Notes: generated from the sequence alone by a model not told the origin. Shown: positions 1 through 9,083, numbered from the stretch's first letter. The stretch: DNA of 64,000 bases from Hoeflea_A sp965204935 (GCF_965204935.1 NZ_CBDBFO010000002.1); one strand, 5' to 3'. Made by a program: numbers and translations.

Positions 1-528
1 CATACGGGAGACATTTCTGCCGCGATGATGCGCGATGCCGATGCGACACACATAATCGTCGGGCACTCCGAGCGCAGGACGGATCACGGCGAGAGCAGCG
101 CGGTGGTCAGAACGAAGGCCGAAGCGGTCCACGCCGAGAACCTTGTGGCCATTGTCTGTATCGGGGAGACGAAAGCTGAACGCGATGCGGGAAAGACACT
201 TGATGTCTTGAAGGAACAGCTCGATGCGTCGGTTCCGGATGCGGCAACCGCTCAAAATACCGTGATTGCCTACGAGCCGGTCTGGGCGATCGGAACAGGT
301 GTGACGCCAACAGCTCAAGATGTCGAGGATGCACACGCGTTCCTGCGCCGGGAGCTGGAGGCCAGATTCGCAAGCCATGGTGCTGCCATGCGGCTTCTCT
401 ATGGCGGGTCCGTCAAGCCGGCCAACGCGCCGGAATTGATGGCGGTGCATAATGTTGACGGTGCGCTCGTCGGTGGCGCGAGCTTGAAAGCCGACGACTT
501 CCTCGCCATTTGTGAGGCATATAGGTAA
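1..528 (+). CDS. tpiA: triosephosphate isomerase, 3' part (gene starts before the window)
   Basis: Interconverts glyceraldehyde-3-phosphate and dihydroxyacetone phosphate in glycolysis and gluconeogenesis; cytosolic. The frame is open from base 1, and the first residues (HTGDISAAM) already match the interior of the family, so the N-terminal third lies outside the window. The electrophilic histidine is in GHSERR (residue 22 of the visible part), the catalytic glutamate is in AYEPVWAIGTG, and the C-terminal phosphate-binding glycines are in YGGSVKP and VGGASL. It is followed by secG and pyrG, a common alphaproteobacterial order. Nothing looks damaged in the visible part. Confidence 0.97.
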   Translation, partial: HTGDISAAMMRDADATHIIVGHSERRTDHGESSAVVRTKAEAVHAENLVAIVCIGETKAERDAGKTLDVLKEQLDASVPDAATAQNTVIAYEPVWAIGTGVTPTAQDVEDAHAFLRRELEARFASHGAAMRLLYGGSVKPANAPELMAVHNVDGALVGGASLKADDFLAICEAYR

Positions 529-651
529 CGCACCGCCAATTCGTTGTGCCTTGCGGCGAACGATCTGGTGATGGGGGTTGGAAAGCGATCCAGCCTCGTG
601 TACACAGCCGCGAATTTTCCATTTCGCCGTCAACGGCAGGAACAGTAATCC

Positions 652-1050
652 ATGCAAACGGTTTTGATCGTTATTCATCTTATGATCGTTGTCGCCCTCG
701 TCGGCGTCGTATTGCTGCAACGCTCGGAAGGCGGTGCGCTGGGAATCGGCGGCGGTTCGGGCGGTATGATGTCAGCACGCGGTGCCGCCGATGCATTGAC
801 GCGCACGACCGGCATTCTCGCCGCCGCTTTTTTTGCAACATCTATCGCTCTCGGCATTTATGCGCGCTACGAAGCCAGCCCGACCGATATTCTCGATCGC
901 ATCGAACAAACGTCGCCCGGCGGCGGCCAGACGGTTCTCGACCAGATCGGCGGCACGCCCACGACATCCGATGATAGTGGTGCGACCGATATTCCGCAGC
1001 CTGCCGATTCCGGTGACGGCGGCGGAACACAGGTTCCAACGAGTCAATAG
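652..1050 (+). CDS. secG: SecG, preprotein translocase subunit
   Basis: Small inner-membrane subunit of the SecYEG channel, which assists SecA-driven protein export. It has 132 residues. Two hydrophobic segments are visible (about residues 2-20 and 50-68), separated by the glycine-rich family loop LLQRSEGGALGIGGG. The C-terminal tail is long, low in complexity and rich in Gly, Thr, Asp and Pro, as is usual in alphaproteobacterial SecG. It lies 123 bp after tpiA and directly before a strong intrinsic terminator, so tpiA and secG probably end one transcription unit here. Confidence 0.95.
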   Translation: MQTVLIVIHLMIVVALVGVVLLQRSEGGALGIGGGSGGMMSARGAADALTRTTGILAAAFFATSIALGIYARYEASPTDILDRIEQTSPGGGQTVLDQIGGTPTTSDDSGATDIPQPADSGDGGGTQVPTSQ

Positions 1051-1065
1051 ACCGATACCAGAATG

Positions 1066-1099
1066 AAAAACCGGCGGCGGATCAGCGTCGCCGGTTTTT
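1066..1099 (+). terminator. intrinsic terminator after secG
   Basis: AAAAACCGGCG and CGCCGGTTTTT form an 11-bp inverted repeat around a 12-nt loop, giving a GC-rich stem with a run of five T on the 3' side. The A/T flanks are symmetric, so it could also act on leftward transcripts. It separates tpiA-secG from pyrG. Confidence 0.85.
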
Positions 1100-1222
1100 A
1101 CTTTGCGTGGCGGCGTTGCACGCGGTGAAACGTTGCGTGCGCCCACAATATTGTCGAAAAAAGCACCGGCTTTCGATTTGGGGCTGGTGGAATCAGTCAC
1201 AACGCGGTAACGGAATAAGCCC

Positions 1223-2851
1223 ATGGCGCGATATGTCTTCATCACTGGCGGCGTGGTTTCATCCTTGGGAAAAGGTATTGCAGCTGCTGCACTTGGCGCA
1301 CTCCTTCAGGCGCGCGGGTACAGTGTCCGGCTACGCAAGCTCGATCCGTATCTCAACGTCGACCCTGGCACGATGAGCCCCTATCAGCACGGGGAAGTCT
1401 TCGTGACCGATGACGGGGCCGAGACTGATCTCGATCTCGGCCACTACGAGCGCTTCACTGGCAGGTCAGCCGTGCAGGCGGACAACATCACGACCGGACG
1501 TATTTACAAAGATATTATCGACAAGGAACGGCGTGGCGACTATCTCGGCGCCACGGTTCAGGTCATTCCGCATGTCACCAATGAAATCAAGGACTTCGTC
1601 CTGGATGGTAATGACGATTATGATTTCGTCCTGTGCGAGATCGGCGGAACCGTCGGCGACATCGAGGCGATGCCGTTTCTCGAGGCGATCCGCCAACTGG
1701 GCAATGATCTGCCGCGCGGAAATGCGATCTATATCCATCTTACCCTGATGCCGTGGATCCCGGCGGCGGGTGAGCTGAAGACCAAGCCAACCCAGCATTC
1801 CGTGAAGGAATTGCAGTCCATCGGTATCGCCCCTGATATTCTTCTGGTGCGCGCAGACCGGCCCATACCGGAAGAGGAGCGGCGCAAACTGTCGCTGTTC
1901 TGCAATGTGCGTTCTTCCGCCGTTATTCAGGCGCTCGACGTCGACAACATCTATGACGTTCCGATTTCCTACCATCGCGAAGGTCTTGACGACGAGGTCC
2001 TTGCCGCCTTCGGCATCGAGCCCGCGCCGGCGCCGCGCATGGAGCGGTGGGAGGAGGTCGCGGAGCGGATCCGGACACCCGAGGGCGCGGTGACCATCGC
2101 CATCGTCGGCAAGTACACCGGACTGAAGGATGCCTATAAGTCGCTGATCGAGGCATTGCATCACGGCGGGATCGCGAACCACGTGAAGGTCAACCTGGAG
2201 TGGATCGAATCCGAGATCTTCGAGAAGGAGGAACCGGCGCCCTGGCTTGAGAAGGTACACGGCATCCTCGTCCCCGGCGGGTTCGGCGAGCGCGGCGCAG
2301 AAGGCAAGATCGCCGCTGCACGTTTCGCTCGGGAGCGCAAGGTTCCCTATTTTGGAATTTGTTTCGGAATGCAGATGGCCGTGCTTGATGCGGCGCGTTC
2401 CCTGGCCGGGCTCGACGGGGCATCGTCCACCGAATTCGGCGAAACATCGGAACCTGTCGTTGGCCTGATGACCGAATGGCTCAAGGGCAACATGCTGGAA
2501 AAACGATCAAAATCCGGAGACCTCGGTGGAACGATGCGCCTTGGTGCCTACAAGGCGCACCTAAAGGAAGGCACCCGTATCGCTGATATCTACGGATCGA
2601 ACGAGATCTCGGAGCGCCACCGGCACCGTTATGAAGTCAATCACGAATATGTCGATGCACTTGAAGAGCACGGCCTGGTCTTTTCCGGCATGTCGCCGGA
2701 CGGGGTTCTCCCGGAAACCATCGAATATGGCGACCATCCCTGGTTCATCGGCGTGCAGTATCACCCCGAATTGAAATCGCGGCCGCTGGAGCCGCATCCC
2801 TTGTTCGCATCATTCATCGAGGCGGCGCTGGAGCAATCGCGTCTGGTCTAG
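1223..2851 (+). CDS. pyrG: CTP synthase
   Basis: Makes CTP from UTP with ATP and glutamine-derived ammonia; last step of de novo pyrimidine nucleotide synthesis. It has 542 residues, the usual length. The N-terminal synthetase domain starts with MARYVFITGGVVSSLGKG, the P-loop-like ATP site. The C-terminal class I glutamine amidotransferase domain has nucleophile Cys380 in FGICFGMQ and the His/Glu pair in VQYHPELKS. The ATG start gives the canonical N-terminus. It is convergent with the cytochrome gene that follows, with only 12 bp between the stop codons. Confidence 0.98.
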   Translation: MARYVFITGGVVSSLGKGIAAAALGALLQARGYSVRLRKLDPYLNVDPGTMSPYQHGEVFVTDDGAETDLDLGHYERFTGRSAVQADNITTGRIYKDIIDKERRGDYLGATVQVIPHVTNEIKDFVLDGNDDYDFVLCEIGGTVGDIEAMPFLEAIRQLGNDLPRGNAIYIHLTLMPWIPAAGELKTKPTQHSVKELQSIGIAPDILLVRADRPIPEEERRKLSLFCNVRSSAVIQALDVDNIYDVPISYHREGLDDEVLAAFGIEPAPAPRMERWEEVAERIRTPEGAVTIAIVGKYTGLKDAYKSLIEALHHGGIANHVKVNLEWIESEIFEKEEPAPWLEKVHGILVPGGFGERGAEGKIAAARFARERKVPYFGICFGMQMAVLDAARSLAGLDGASSTEFGETSEPVVGLMTEWLKGNMLEKRSKSGDLGGTMRLGAYKAHLKEGTRIADIYGSNEISERHRHRYEVNHEYVDALEEHGLVFSGMSPDGVLPETIEYGDHPWFIGVQYHPELKSRPLEPHPLFASFIEAALEQSRLV

Positions 2852-2863
2852 GCACAGGGCGAA

Positions 2864-3916
2864 CTAATTCAGCCCGTTGATCCAGCCTTCAAGCATCTCC
2901 AACGCTTCCGTGTGAACCATGGAGCGGCCAAGTTCTGGCATCATGATTGCCGGGTCAAGACTGCGCATGCGGTAAATAAGAATGGAACGGTCGGCGCTGC
3001 CGGGTTCTATGTCGAATTCCAGACCGCCCGAGCCACGGCCGGCAGCCACCGGTCTCTTGCGATATCCCCAGGCGGTCCTGTCATCCTCCCATGCCGTGAG
3101 GAACAATCCGGAATTGCTGGCAGGCCCCTCCTTGCGATGACAGTGGGCGCAATTCACATCGAGATAACTGCGTGCCCGTGCATCCAGCGGCTGTCTTTCA
3201 TCGCTCCAGTCCGTTGCGCGCGGCAGGTCGTCAAATTCAGGCATATCGGTCAGAAGTGACAGATCGTTCCACATGCGAAGCTGGTTCTTGACTGCACCGC
3301 CATAGCTGTAGTCATGGTTCAGGTTGCGGGCATTCGGACCAAGCGGCGTGAGCTCCTTGTTCAACGCGTGGCACCCTTTGCACTGATTGGCGTTGGGGAC
3401 AGCGTAGTCGATTTCCATCGGTAAGCCGCTCTTATCGGCAACGACGATCGAAAGGCGTTGGCCGGCAATCTTCAACCTGGCATCGCTCATGTCTTCGTTC
3501 CACACATAAGCCCAGGCCTTCCAGCCGGCATCATGGCGGATCAGCAGCCGTGTCTCAATCAGCCGGACTTGTTCAGCCGGCTGCCGAAGGTCCGCCGGAT
3601 AGGCAAATGTCTTGACGAGTGCCGTTCCGACAGGAAATTCAAAGACTTCCTGTCCGCGGTAAGCGGCACTTTGACCGACCGGAATATAGACGAAACGGTA
3701 TTTGGTCGCATAATCGGTGAACAGCGGCGTGATCAAGTCATAGGGCAGAACACCGACATTGGGTGTCTGCTTTGCAGGCTCGATAAAGAGGCCATATGCG
3801 GAAAGCAGGCGTGCAGGCTTCGGGGCCATCAAGGCAGCATCGTTCACCTTGTCTGCCCGGGCATCGGATAACGCCAACAGGAACAGTCCAATCCCCAATA
3901 CGGTGCGGACCATCAT
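2864..3916 (-). CDS. periplasmic di-heme cytochrome c-like protein (SO2930/HNE_0200-type)
   Basis: Predicted exported protein with two c-type heme sites, CKGCH and CAHCH, each CxxCH. The N-terminus is a hydrophobic signal peptide ending near ARADKV. The segment before the first heme motif looks like a non-heme beta-rich domain; a second cytochrome-like domain follows. From memory this matches the family defined as TIGR03806, found paired with the beta-helix family TIGR03805, and neither has an assigned function. The gene is 26 bp downstream of the beta-helix gene on the same strand, so they probably form an operon. Two adjacent ATG codons (3916, 3913) could start it; a TTG lies further upstream. 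Electron transfer to a periplasmic partner is inference. Confidence 0.82.
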   Translation of the reverse strand: MMVRTVLGIGLFLLALSDARADKVNDAALMAPKPARLLSAYGLFIEPAKQTPNVGVLPYDLITPLFTDYATKYRFVYIPVGQSAAYRGQEVFEFPVGTALVKTFAYPADLRQPAEQVRLIETRLLIRHDAGWKAWAYVWNEDMSDARLKIAGQRLSIVVADKSGLPMEIDYAVPNANQCKGCHALNKELTPLGPNARNLNHDYSYGGAVKNQLRMWNDLSLLTDMPEFDDLPRATDWSDERQPLDARARSYLDVNCAHCHRKEGPASNSGLFLTAWEDDRTAWGYRKRPVAAGRGSGGLEFDIEPGSADRSILIYRMRSLDPAIMMPELGRSMVHTEALEMLEGWINGLN

Positions 3917-3942
3917 AGCCAATTCCGTTTGATCGCTCCGGC

Positions 3943-5181
3943 CTATTGTCCCTGCAGTTGCGGCAATGCCACTTCCTTCGGCTCGGTAAGCGATCCCTTG
4001 TGGTCGGCGATGTCGCGATCAGGCGACGTCGACCATGGGTAAAGGGTGTTCTCAATCATGCGCAGGTTGGCGAAAGTCGTGCCATCGGGCTCGGCGATAT
4101 AGATTCGGTCCTCGCTGGCGGTCCAGGTCATCCATTCCGTCAGCGGCATCACACCGTCCCAAACAATATCAGGCACAGGGGTTCCGGTGATGCCCGCGAT
4201 CAGCTTTCCGACTTCGCCGTCCGGATCCGTGCCGCCGTCCTCATAGGTGTTGTCGCGCACGACGACAGCGCGGGGATGCGGGAAATAGCTGTCATCGTCA
4301 AAATCATTTGGGTATGTGGCGATCAGAACATGCACGGTGCCGTTGTTCTTCAGGATATTGTCAAACACGTGGACGTTCCTGTTTGCCATGACCATGATGC
4401 CGGTACCCTTGGCAACCATTCCGACGATATTGCCTTCCGGCGCGAAATTCGGCGTGTCGTTGTCGAACACGCGATTGTCGAAGACCCTGACAGAGTGTCC
4501 TCCCATCACCGGCAGGTTGGGGAGATCGAACACCAGAATGCCGCCGGTATTGTGGGTCACCGTGTTGCCGTAGACATCCGCATGTTTGCTGTTTTCGATC
4601 TCGATGCCGGCAACATTGTATTCCGCGGTCGAATTGCGAACGATGATGTTTTCCGATTGCCCGACATAAATACCGGCGTCCGACGCACCGCGCACAAGAC
4701 TGTCCTCGACCAGAACATTTTTGGATTCAACAGGATAGATGCCGTAGGCACCGTTTTTCTCGTCCGGGCCGCCGGTCCACTCAACGCGGATCCGGCGGTA
4801 ACTGATCTGATCAGCGCCCTTTGACTTAATGCCGTCGCCCCTGGTGTTTACTACAGCAAGGTCTTCAAGCGTGACATTGTCAGACGTGATCAGAAAGCCT
4901 TCGCCCCCGGCCTTTTGATCCCCGAACGAGAGGACGGTCTTGTCCATTCCGGCGCCCCGGATCGTTACTCCCGGGACGTCGAGAGAGAGCCCGTCCGAAA
5001 ACTCGAACACACCCTCGGCCAAACTGATCGTGCTGCCGGCTTCGGCAGTGATCAGCGCCTCCTGCAGCTGCTCCGCCGAATCAGGACCGGCTGCAATATG
5101 GATGCTGCCGGTGGCTTGAGCGGCTGTATGGAGAACAAATAGGAGCGGCAATGTGTAAAAAACACGGAATTTGCTGCCCAC
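3943..5181 (-). CDS. exported right-handed parallel beta-helix repeat protein
   Basis: A secreted or periplasmic protein of 412 residues. The signal peptide is clear (hydrophobic core about residues 8-24, cleavage near AQATG). The rest is a series of short repeats rich in V, I, N, D and G, such as VLVEDSLVRG, IIVRNSTAEY and ADVYGNTVTHN, typical of stacked beta-helix coils seen in pectate-lyase-like folds. It matches my recollection of TIGR03805, which is regularly encoded next to the di-heme cytochrome family found just downstream. The start is GTG, about 8 bases after a strong GGAGGAG ribosome binding site. The substrate is unknown; carbohydrate or surface-ligand binding is only a guess from the fold. 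Confidence 0.82.
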   Translation of the reverse strand: MGSKFRVFYTLPLLFVLHTAAQATGSIHIAAGPDSAEQLQEALITAEAGSTISLAEGVFEFSDGLSLDVPGVTIRGAGMDKTVLSFGDQKAGGEGFLITSDNVTLEDLAVVNTRGDGIKSKGADQISYRRIRVEWTGGPDEKNGAYGIYPVESKNVLVEDSLVRGASDAGIYVGQSENIIVRNSTAEYNVAGIEIENSKHADVYGNTVTHNTGGILVFDLPNLPVMGGHSVRVFDNRVFDNDTPNFAPEGNIVGMVAKGTGIMVMANRNVHVFDNILKNNGTVHVLIATYPNDFDDDSYFPHPRAVVVRDNTYEDGGTDPDGEVGKLIAGITGTPVPDIVWDGVMPLTEWMTWTASEDRIYIAEPDGTTFANLRMIENTLYPWSTSPDRDIADHKGSLTEPKEVALPQLQGQ

Positions 5182-5317
5182 TATCTGCTCCTCCCCAGGA
5201 AACTATGGTGTAGTGTCGTAACACGAGATTTGCGCAATGGCAATTAACATGAAAATCATTCACATTTTGGATATTGCACATTACGATTTGGCCGCAAGCG
5301 CGGGGGCGGGCTGATCT
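5182..5317. promoter_or_regulatory. divergent promoter region with a candidate regulator operator
   Basis: This AT-richer gap separates the leftward beta-helix/cytochrome pair from the rightward TetR-type gene. A perfect short palindrome, GTGTCGTAACAC, lies at 5213-5224, about 30 bases upstream of the beta-helix start. CACATT occurs twice (TTCACATTTTGG and TGCACATTACG) around 5259-5285. TetR-family proteins usually bind such dyads in the shared promoter; binding here is inference. Confidence 0.45.
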
Positions 5318-5986
5318 ATGAATGCAGAGACACGGCGTAAACCGCGGCAGAAACGCTCCAAGGAAAAGGTCGACAAAATTCTCGATACGGTCGAGGAGCT
5401 TGTTTCGCAATGTCGAATCGAAGACCTGAGCACGACGCAGATTGCCGAGCACACGGGCCTGGCGGTCGGAACGATCTACCAGTATTTCGGCAATCGAACC
5501 GAGTTGCTCATCGCAGCCGAAATCAGGATGTTCGAGCGGCTAACGGTGAAAATAGCGGGTGAGTTTCAGGGTATCATGTCCGATCCCGAGGGTGACCCGA
5601 TCGAAAAGCTCATCGGGATCTATATTGAAAGCGCCAAGGCCCAGCCGGGATACATTCAGCTTCTACGGTTTTCTTTCCTGAACAAACCGCCGGGTGTGAA
5701 TGAAGCGGCAGTCGAGGAGTTCACCGGGGAGATGATCAATGCGTTTGTCCGGCAGCAAATTCCGGACATCAGCGAGCAGCAGTTGGAAGTCACGCGCAGT
5801 ACCGTCGTCAATATGCTCAGCGTCCTTTGCGATACGGTCTTGTTGACCAAGGATCCGGAAATTCAGGTGCGAATACAGGCGGAACTCGTCGCCCATTGTA
5901 AATTCGCATTGTTCCGCGCCGCCAATCCGAACATGCAATGCCCGTTTGCGGAAAGCCTCAAGCTCGCGGCCTTGGCCGGAAAATAG
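5318..5986 (+). CDS. TetR/AcrR-family transcriptional regulator
   Basis: Predicted DNA-binding repressor of 222 residues. The N-terminal helix-turn-helix is typical: KILDTVEELV, then STTQIAEHTGLAVGTIYQYF (about residues 41-60) and GNRTELL. The C-terminal ligand-binding part is helical and not recognisable to a specific ligand. It is divergent from the beta-helix/cytochrome pair with 136 bp between starts, so it most likely regulates that pair and itself. The ATG has no strong Shine-Dalgarno sequence. It ends 17 bp before the stop codon of the opposing korB-type gene. Confidence 0.88.
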   Translation: MNAETRRKPRQKRSKEKVDKILDTVEELVSQCRIEDLSTTQIAEHTGLAVGTIYQYFGNRTELLIAAEIRMFERLTVKIAGEFQGIMSDPEGDPIEKLIGIYIESAKAQPGYIQLLRFSFLNKPPGVNEAAVEEFTGEMINAFVRQQIPDISEQQLEVTRSTVVNMLSVLCDTVLLTKDPEIQVRIQAELVAHCKFALFRAANPNMQCPFAESLKLAALAGK

Positions 5987-6002
5987 GTGATACCGACACC
6001 CT

Positions 6003-7022
6003 TCAGGCTTTGCCCGCGACATTCCAGCTGAAGCCGGAACGCATGGCGTCCTCCAATGTCCGCCGGCCGGTTTCCTCCGTCCCGGACCGGTCGCCTGCCG
6101 CTGAATAGACAGGACCGGGATTGTTGTAAAGAACACCGGTGGCCATCGGAAAATCAGGATTGTTCATGCGCGCAAGCGCGGTTGCGAGATTGTAGTTGCC
6201 GGGATCGTGAACAAGAACATCGTTGGCCGTGTCTTCGGAGCGTTCGATTGTCTTTAGTCCGAGCGCGTGCGGATCGAAGGCCAGGCCACGGCTGTTATCC
6301 GTGCCGTAGGCCAGTGGTTGTCCCGGTTCGACCTGAACCTGATTCTCCGCAAGATTGGACTTGGCCGTAAACCCGTCAAACACGTCCTCGTTGAAAACGA
6401 TGCAATTCTGGAAGATCTCGACAAACGCGGCTCCCTTGTGATGATAAGCAGCCTTGAGGATCTCCGAGAGTTGCTTGATCTGCGTGTCGACACCGCGTGC
6501 AACGAAGCGCGCTCCGCAGCCAAGGGCAAAGCTCGCCGGATCCACCGGATTATCGATGCTGCCGCCCGGTGATGATGGCGAGCGCGTCGCCAGATGCGAT
6601 GTCGGAGAATACTGGCCTTTGGTCAGTCCATAGGTCTCGTTGTTGAAGAGCAGGATCTGGCAGTTGAGGTTGCGGCGCAGGACATGCAGCAGATGGTTGC
6701 CGCCGATCGACAGGCCATCGCCATCGCCGGTGATGATCCAGACATCGAGGTCCGGATTGGCGAGCATCATTCCCGTGGCAACAGCCGGCGCACGTCCGTG
6801 GATCGTGTGAAATCCGTAGGTGTCAATGTAGTAGGGAAATCGTGAAGAACAGCCAATTCCGGATACGAAAACGGTGTTTTCCCTTCGCGCCCCAATCTCT
6901 GCCAGGACGGTTCGGACAGCCTTGAGGATGGCGTAGTCGCCGCAGCCGGGGCACCAGCGGACTTCCTGATCGGTGGCGAAATCGGCGGGCGTCAGTTGCT
7001 TTGTCGTCAGCTGTTCATTCAT
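6003..7022 (-). CDS. korB: 2-oxoacid:ferredoxin oxidoreductase, beta subunit (KorB type)
   Basis: Thiamine-diphosphate-binding subunit of an enzyme that oxidatively decarboxylates a 2-oxoacid (2-oxoglutarate is the usual substrate of this subtype) and passes electrons to ferredoxin. TPP and Mg sites are visible in WCPGCGDYAIL and in the GDGDGLSIGGNH segment. The cysteine of the CPGCG motif is present. The start MNEQLTTK overlaps the korA stop by 8 bp, a sign of translational coupling; an upstream in-frame ATG at 7058 would lie deep inside korA. No ferredoxin gene is next to the pair. Substrate specificity (2-oxoglutarate or pyruvate) cannot be settled from sequence alone. Confidence 0.9.
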   Translation of the reverse strand: MNEQLTTKQLTPADFATDQEVRWCPGCGDYAILKAVRTVLAEIGARRENTVFVSGIGCSSRFPYYIDTYGFHTIHGRAPAVATGMMLANPDLDVWIITGDGDGLSIGGNHLLHVLRRNLNCQILLFNNETYGLTKGQYSPTSHLATRSPSSPGGSIDNPVDPASFALGCGARFVARGVDTQIKQLSEILKAAYHHKGAAFVEIFQNCIVFNEDVFDGFTAKSNLAENQVQVEPGQPLAYGTDNSRGLAFDPHALGLKTIERSEDTANDVLVHDPGNYNLATALARMNNPDFPMATGVLYNNPGPVYSAAGDRSGTEETGRRTLEDAMRSGFSWNVAGKA

Positions 7023-8886
7023 TACCGGGCTCCAGCCGTGCAAGCACGGCGTTCTCAATTTCCGCGACCTGGAACGGTCTGCCGTTTATCTTGTCCAGCG
7101 CATCGACATTCTCGTAGCCCTCGGCACGCAACAGCGCTGCGAGTTGTCCTGTGTTCATTTCCGGAACCAGGACCTTCCCGAAACCGGACAGGAGTTCAGG
7201 CTGGTTGGCTGCAAAGGGTCGAAGGTGCCGCAAATGGATGTGTGAAATTCTGAAGCCGCGTTTGCGCAGATTGGTGACCGCACGCGATATCGGGCCGTAG
7301 GTCGATCCCCAGCCGACGAGCGCCATATCGCCCTGTGTCTCTCCCTGGTCGGGTTCGAGCGGCGGTATCGACTTTGCGATGCCATTGATCTTGTCCGCGC
7401 GCACATCCGTCATCTTCTGGTGATTTTCGGGTTCGTAGGAAATATGCCCGGTGGCAAAATCCTTTTCGATACCCCCGATACGGTGTTCGCAACCCGGCGT
7501 TCCCGGTACCGCCCAGGTGCGCGCCAGCGTTTCGGGGTTGCGATGGAAAGGGTTGAAACTCTCCGGATCCTCATGGTTCGCAACCTCAATTCGCGGCAGC
7601 TCTTCAAGGTCCGGCAAGATCCAGGGGCTTGAGGAATTGGCGACGAAGCCGTCGGACAGAAGGATGACCGGTGTCATATAAGTCAGCGCGATACGCGCCG
7701 CCTCAATCGCCATCTCGAAACACTCGGCAGGCGATCCGGCGGAAAGAACAGCGAGGGGACTTTCCCCATGACGGCCATACAGTGCCTGGTTGAGGTCCGA
7801 TTGCTCGGTTTTTGTCGGCATGCCGGTGGAGGGGCCGGCGCGTTGCGTGTTGACGATGATCAATGGCAATTCCGCCGAGACGGCGAGACTCATCGCCTCC
7901 TGCTTGAGGGCTATCCCCGGTCCAGAGCTGGACGTGACGCCGAGGCCGCCGGCAAAGGAAACGCCGATGGCCGCGCAGATTGCGGCAATTTCATCTTCGG
8001 CCTGAAAAGTTGTGACACCGATATCCGACATCCGCGCCAGCGTGTGCAGCAGCGGTGAGGCGGGTGTTATCGGATAGGATGAAAAGACGAGTTTTCGACC
8101 CGACAGTTCCGCCGCGGCCGCCAGCCCCCAGGCAAGGGCCTCATAGCCTGTAACGAAACTGTATGTCCCCGCCTCGGGTTCGATGCGGGCTACCTCATTG
8201 GCAGCAACTTCCATGGTCTCGCCATAGGCATGACCGGCATTGAGCGCCGCGATGTTGGCATTTGCAATTTCGGCATTGCCGGCGAATTTCCGGTTGAGCC
8301 ACTCAATGGTGGGCTGCCGGTTGCGGCCGTACATCCAATAGACGAGGCCGAGCGCCCAGAAGTTCTTGCAACGCAATGACGCTTTTCTGTTGAGCCCGGT
8401 GTCGGCGACGCTCTGCAGTGTCAGTTTCGATATGTCCGGCGCCAGCACGCGGAACCTGTCCAAAGTGCCGTCTTCAAGCGGCGAGGTGCCGTATCCGGCC
8501 TTCTCGAAATTGCGCTGGGTGAACGCGCCAGCGTCGATCAGAACCGTCCCACCGTCTTTCAGGATGTCGAGATTGGTCTTGAGTGCCGCCGGATTGAGGG
8601 CAACCAGCATGTCCGCCTTATCGCCGATCGTCTTGATCGGCCTTCCGCCGAAATGCACCTGGTAGGCGGATACGCCATAGGTGGTTCCGACGGGTGCGCG
8701 GACCTCGGAGGGATACTCGGGAAATGTGCCCAGGTCGTTCTCCGACATGGCGCTGGCGAGGCCGAGTTGCGACCCGATCACCTGAATGCCGTCGCCGGAA
8801 TCCCCCGCAAAACGGACCACAACTGTTTCGAGCGTGGAATCCTCCGCGGGGCGGGAGCCTTGTGCAATGTCCATCGGTGGATTCAT
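7015..8886 (-). CDS. korA: 2-oxoacid:ferredoxin oxidoreductase, fused gamma/alpha subunit (KorA type)
   Basis: Partner of the downstream beta subunit. It has 623 residues: an N-terminal gamma domain (about residues 20-200, starting VVRFAGDSGDGIQ) fused to the alpha pyrimidine-binding and transketolase-like domains (YPITPASPLLH near the middle, GVTSSSGPG and QRAGPSTGMPTKTEQSDL after it). This gamma-alpha fusion is characteristic of two-subunit KorAB enzymes. The AGGAG sequence lies directly against the first ATG, so the second ATG (8874) may be the true start. The gene is divergent from a VOC protein gene. Such enzymes usually serve as an alternative to the NAD-linked 2-oxoglutarate dehydrogenase and supply reduced ferredoxin. 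Confidence 0.9.
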   Translation of the reverse strand: MNPPMDIAQGSRPAEDSTLETVVVRFAGDSGDGIQVIGSQLGLASAMSENDLGTFPEYPSEVRAPVGTTYGVSAYQVHFGGRPIKTIGDKADMLVALNPAALKTNLDILKDGGTVLIDAGAFTQRNFEKAGYGTSPLEDGTLDRFRVLAPDISKLTLQSVADTGLNRKASLRCKNFWALGLVYWMYGRNRQPTIEWLNRKFAGNAEIANANIAALNAGHAYGETMEVAANEVARIEPEAGTYSFVTGYEALAWGLAAAAELSGRKLVFSSYPITPASPLLHTLARMSDIGVTTFQAEDEIAAICAAIGVSFAGGLGVTSSSGPGIALKQEAMSLAVSAELPLIIVNTQRAGPSTGMPTKTEQSDLNQALYGRHGESPLAVLSAGSPAECFEMAIEAARIALTYMTPVILLSDGFVANSSSPWILPDLEELPRIEVANHEDPESFNPFHRNPETLARTWAVPGTPGCEHRIGGIEKDFATGHISYEPENHQKMTDVRADKINGIAKSIPPLEPDQGETQGDMALVGWGSTYGPISRAVTNLRKRGFRISHIHLRHLRPFAANQPELLSGFGKVLVPEMNTGQLAALLRAEGYENVDALDKINGRPFQVAEIENAVLARLEPGNE

Positions 8887-9083
8887 CTCCTGCGATCGAC
8901 CGGGCCTTCAAGTTCAAATACGCGCCCTTGGAAGTGGTTATAGCGCAGCGAAACGCCGAAGAGTATCGTCAATTGGACGCATGCTCTGCGAAGATCCGAC
9001 GGCTTCACCATTCACGGCCGTGCGGGAAAATGGATTCCACTTGCCGCGGCTATTGGATAAGTTGCAGGCGCATTCACACGGAA

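Noticed and set aside
3946..4824. 292-codon rightward open frame opposite the beta-helix gene
   Set aside because: Repetitive VG/HD-rich translation is the mirror of the beta-helix repeats; the leftward frame has a signal peptide and ribosome binding site.
8694..9083. N-terminal extension of the VOC gene at 9084
   Set aside because: Runs through the korA start region and promoter gap, with Cys/Arg-rich non-conserved translation.
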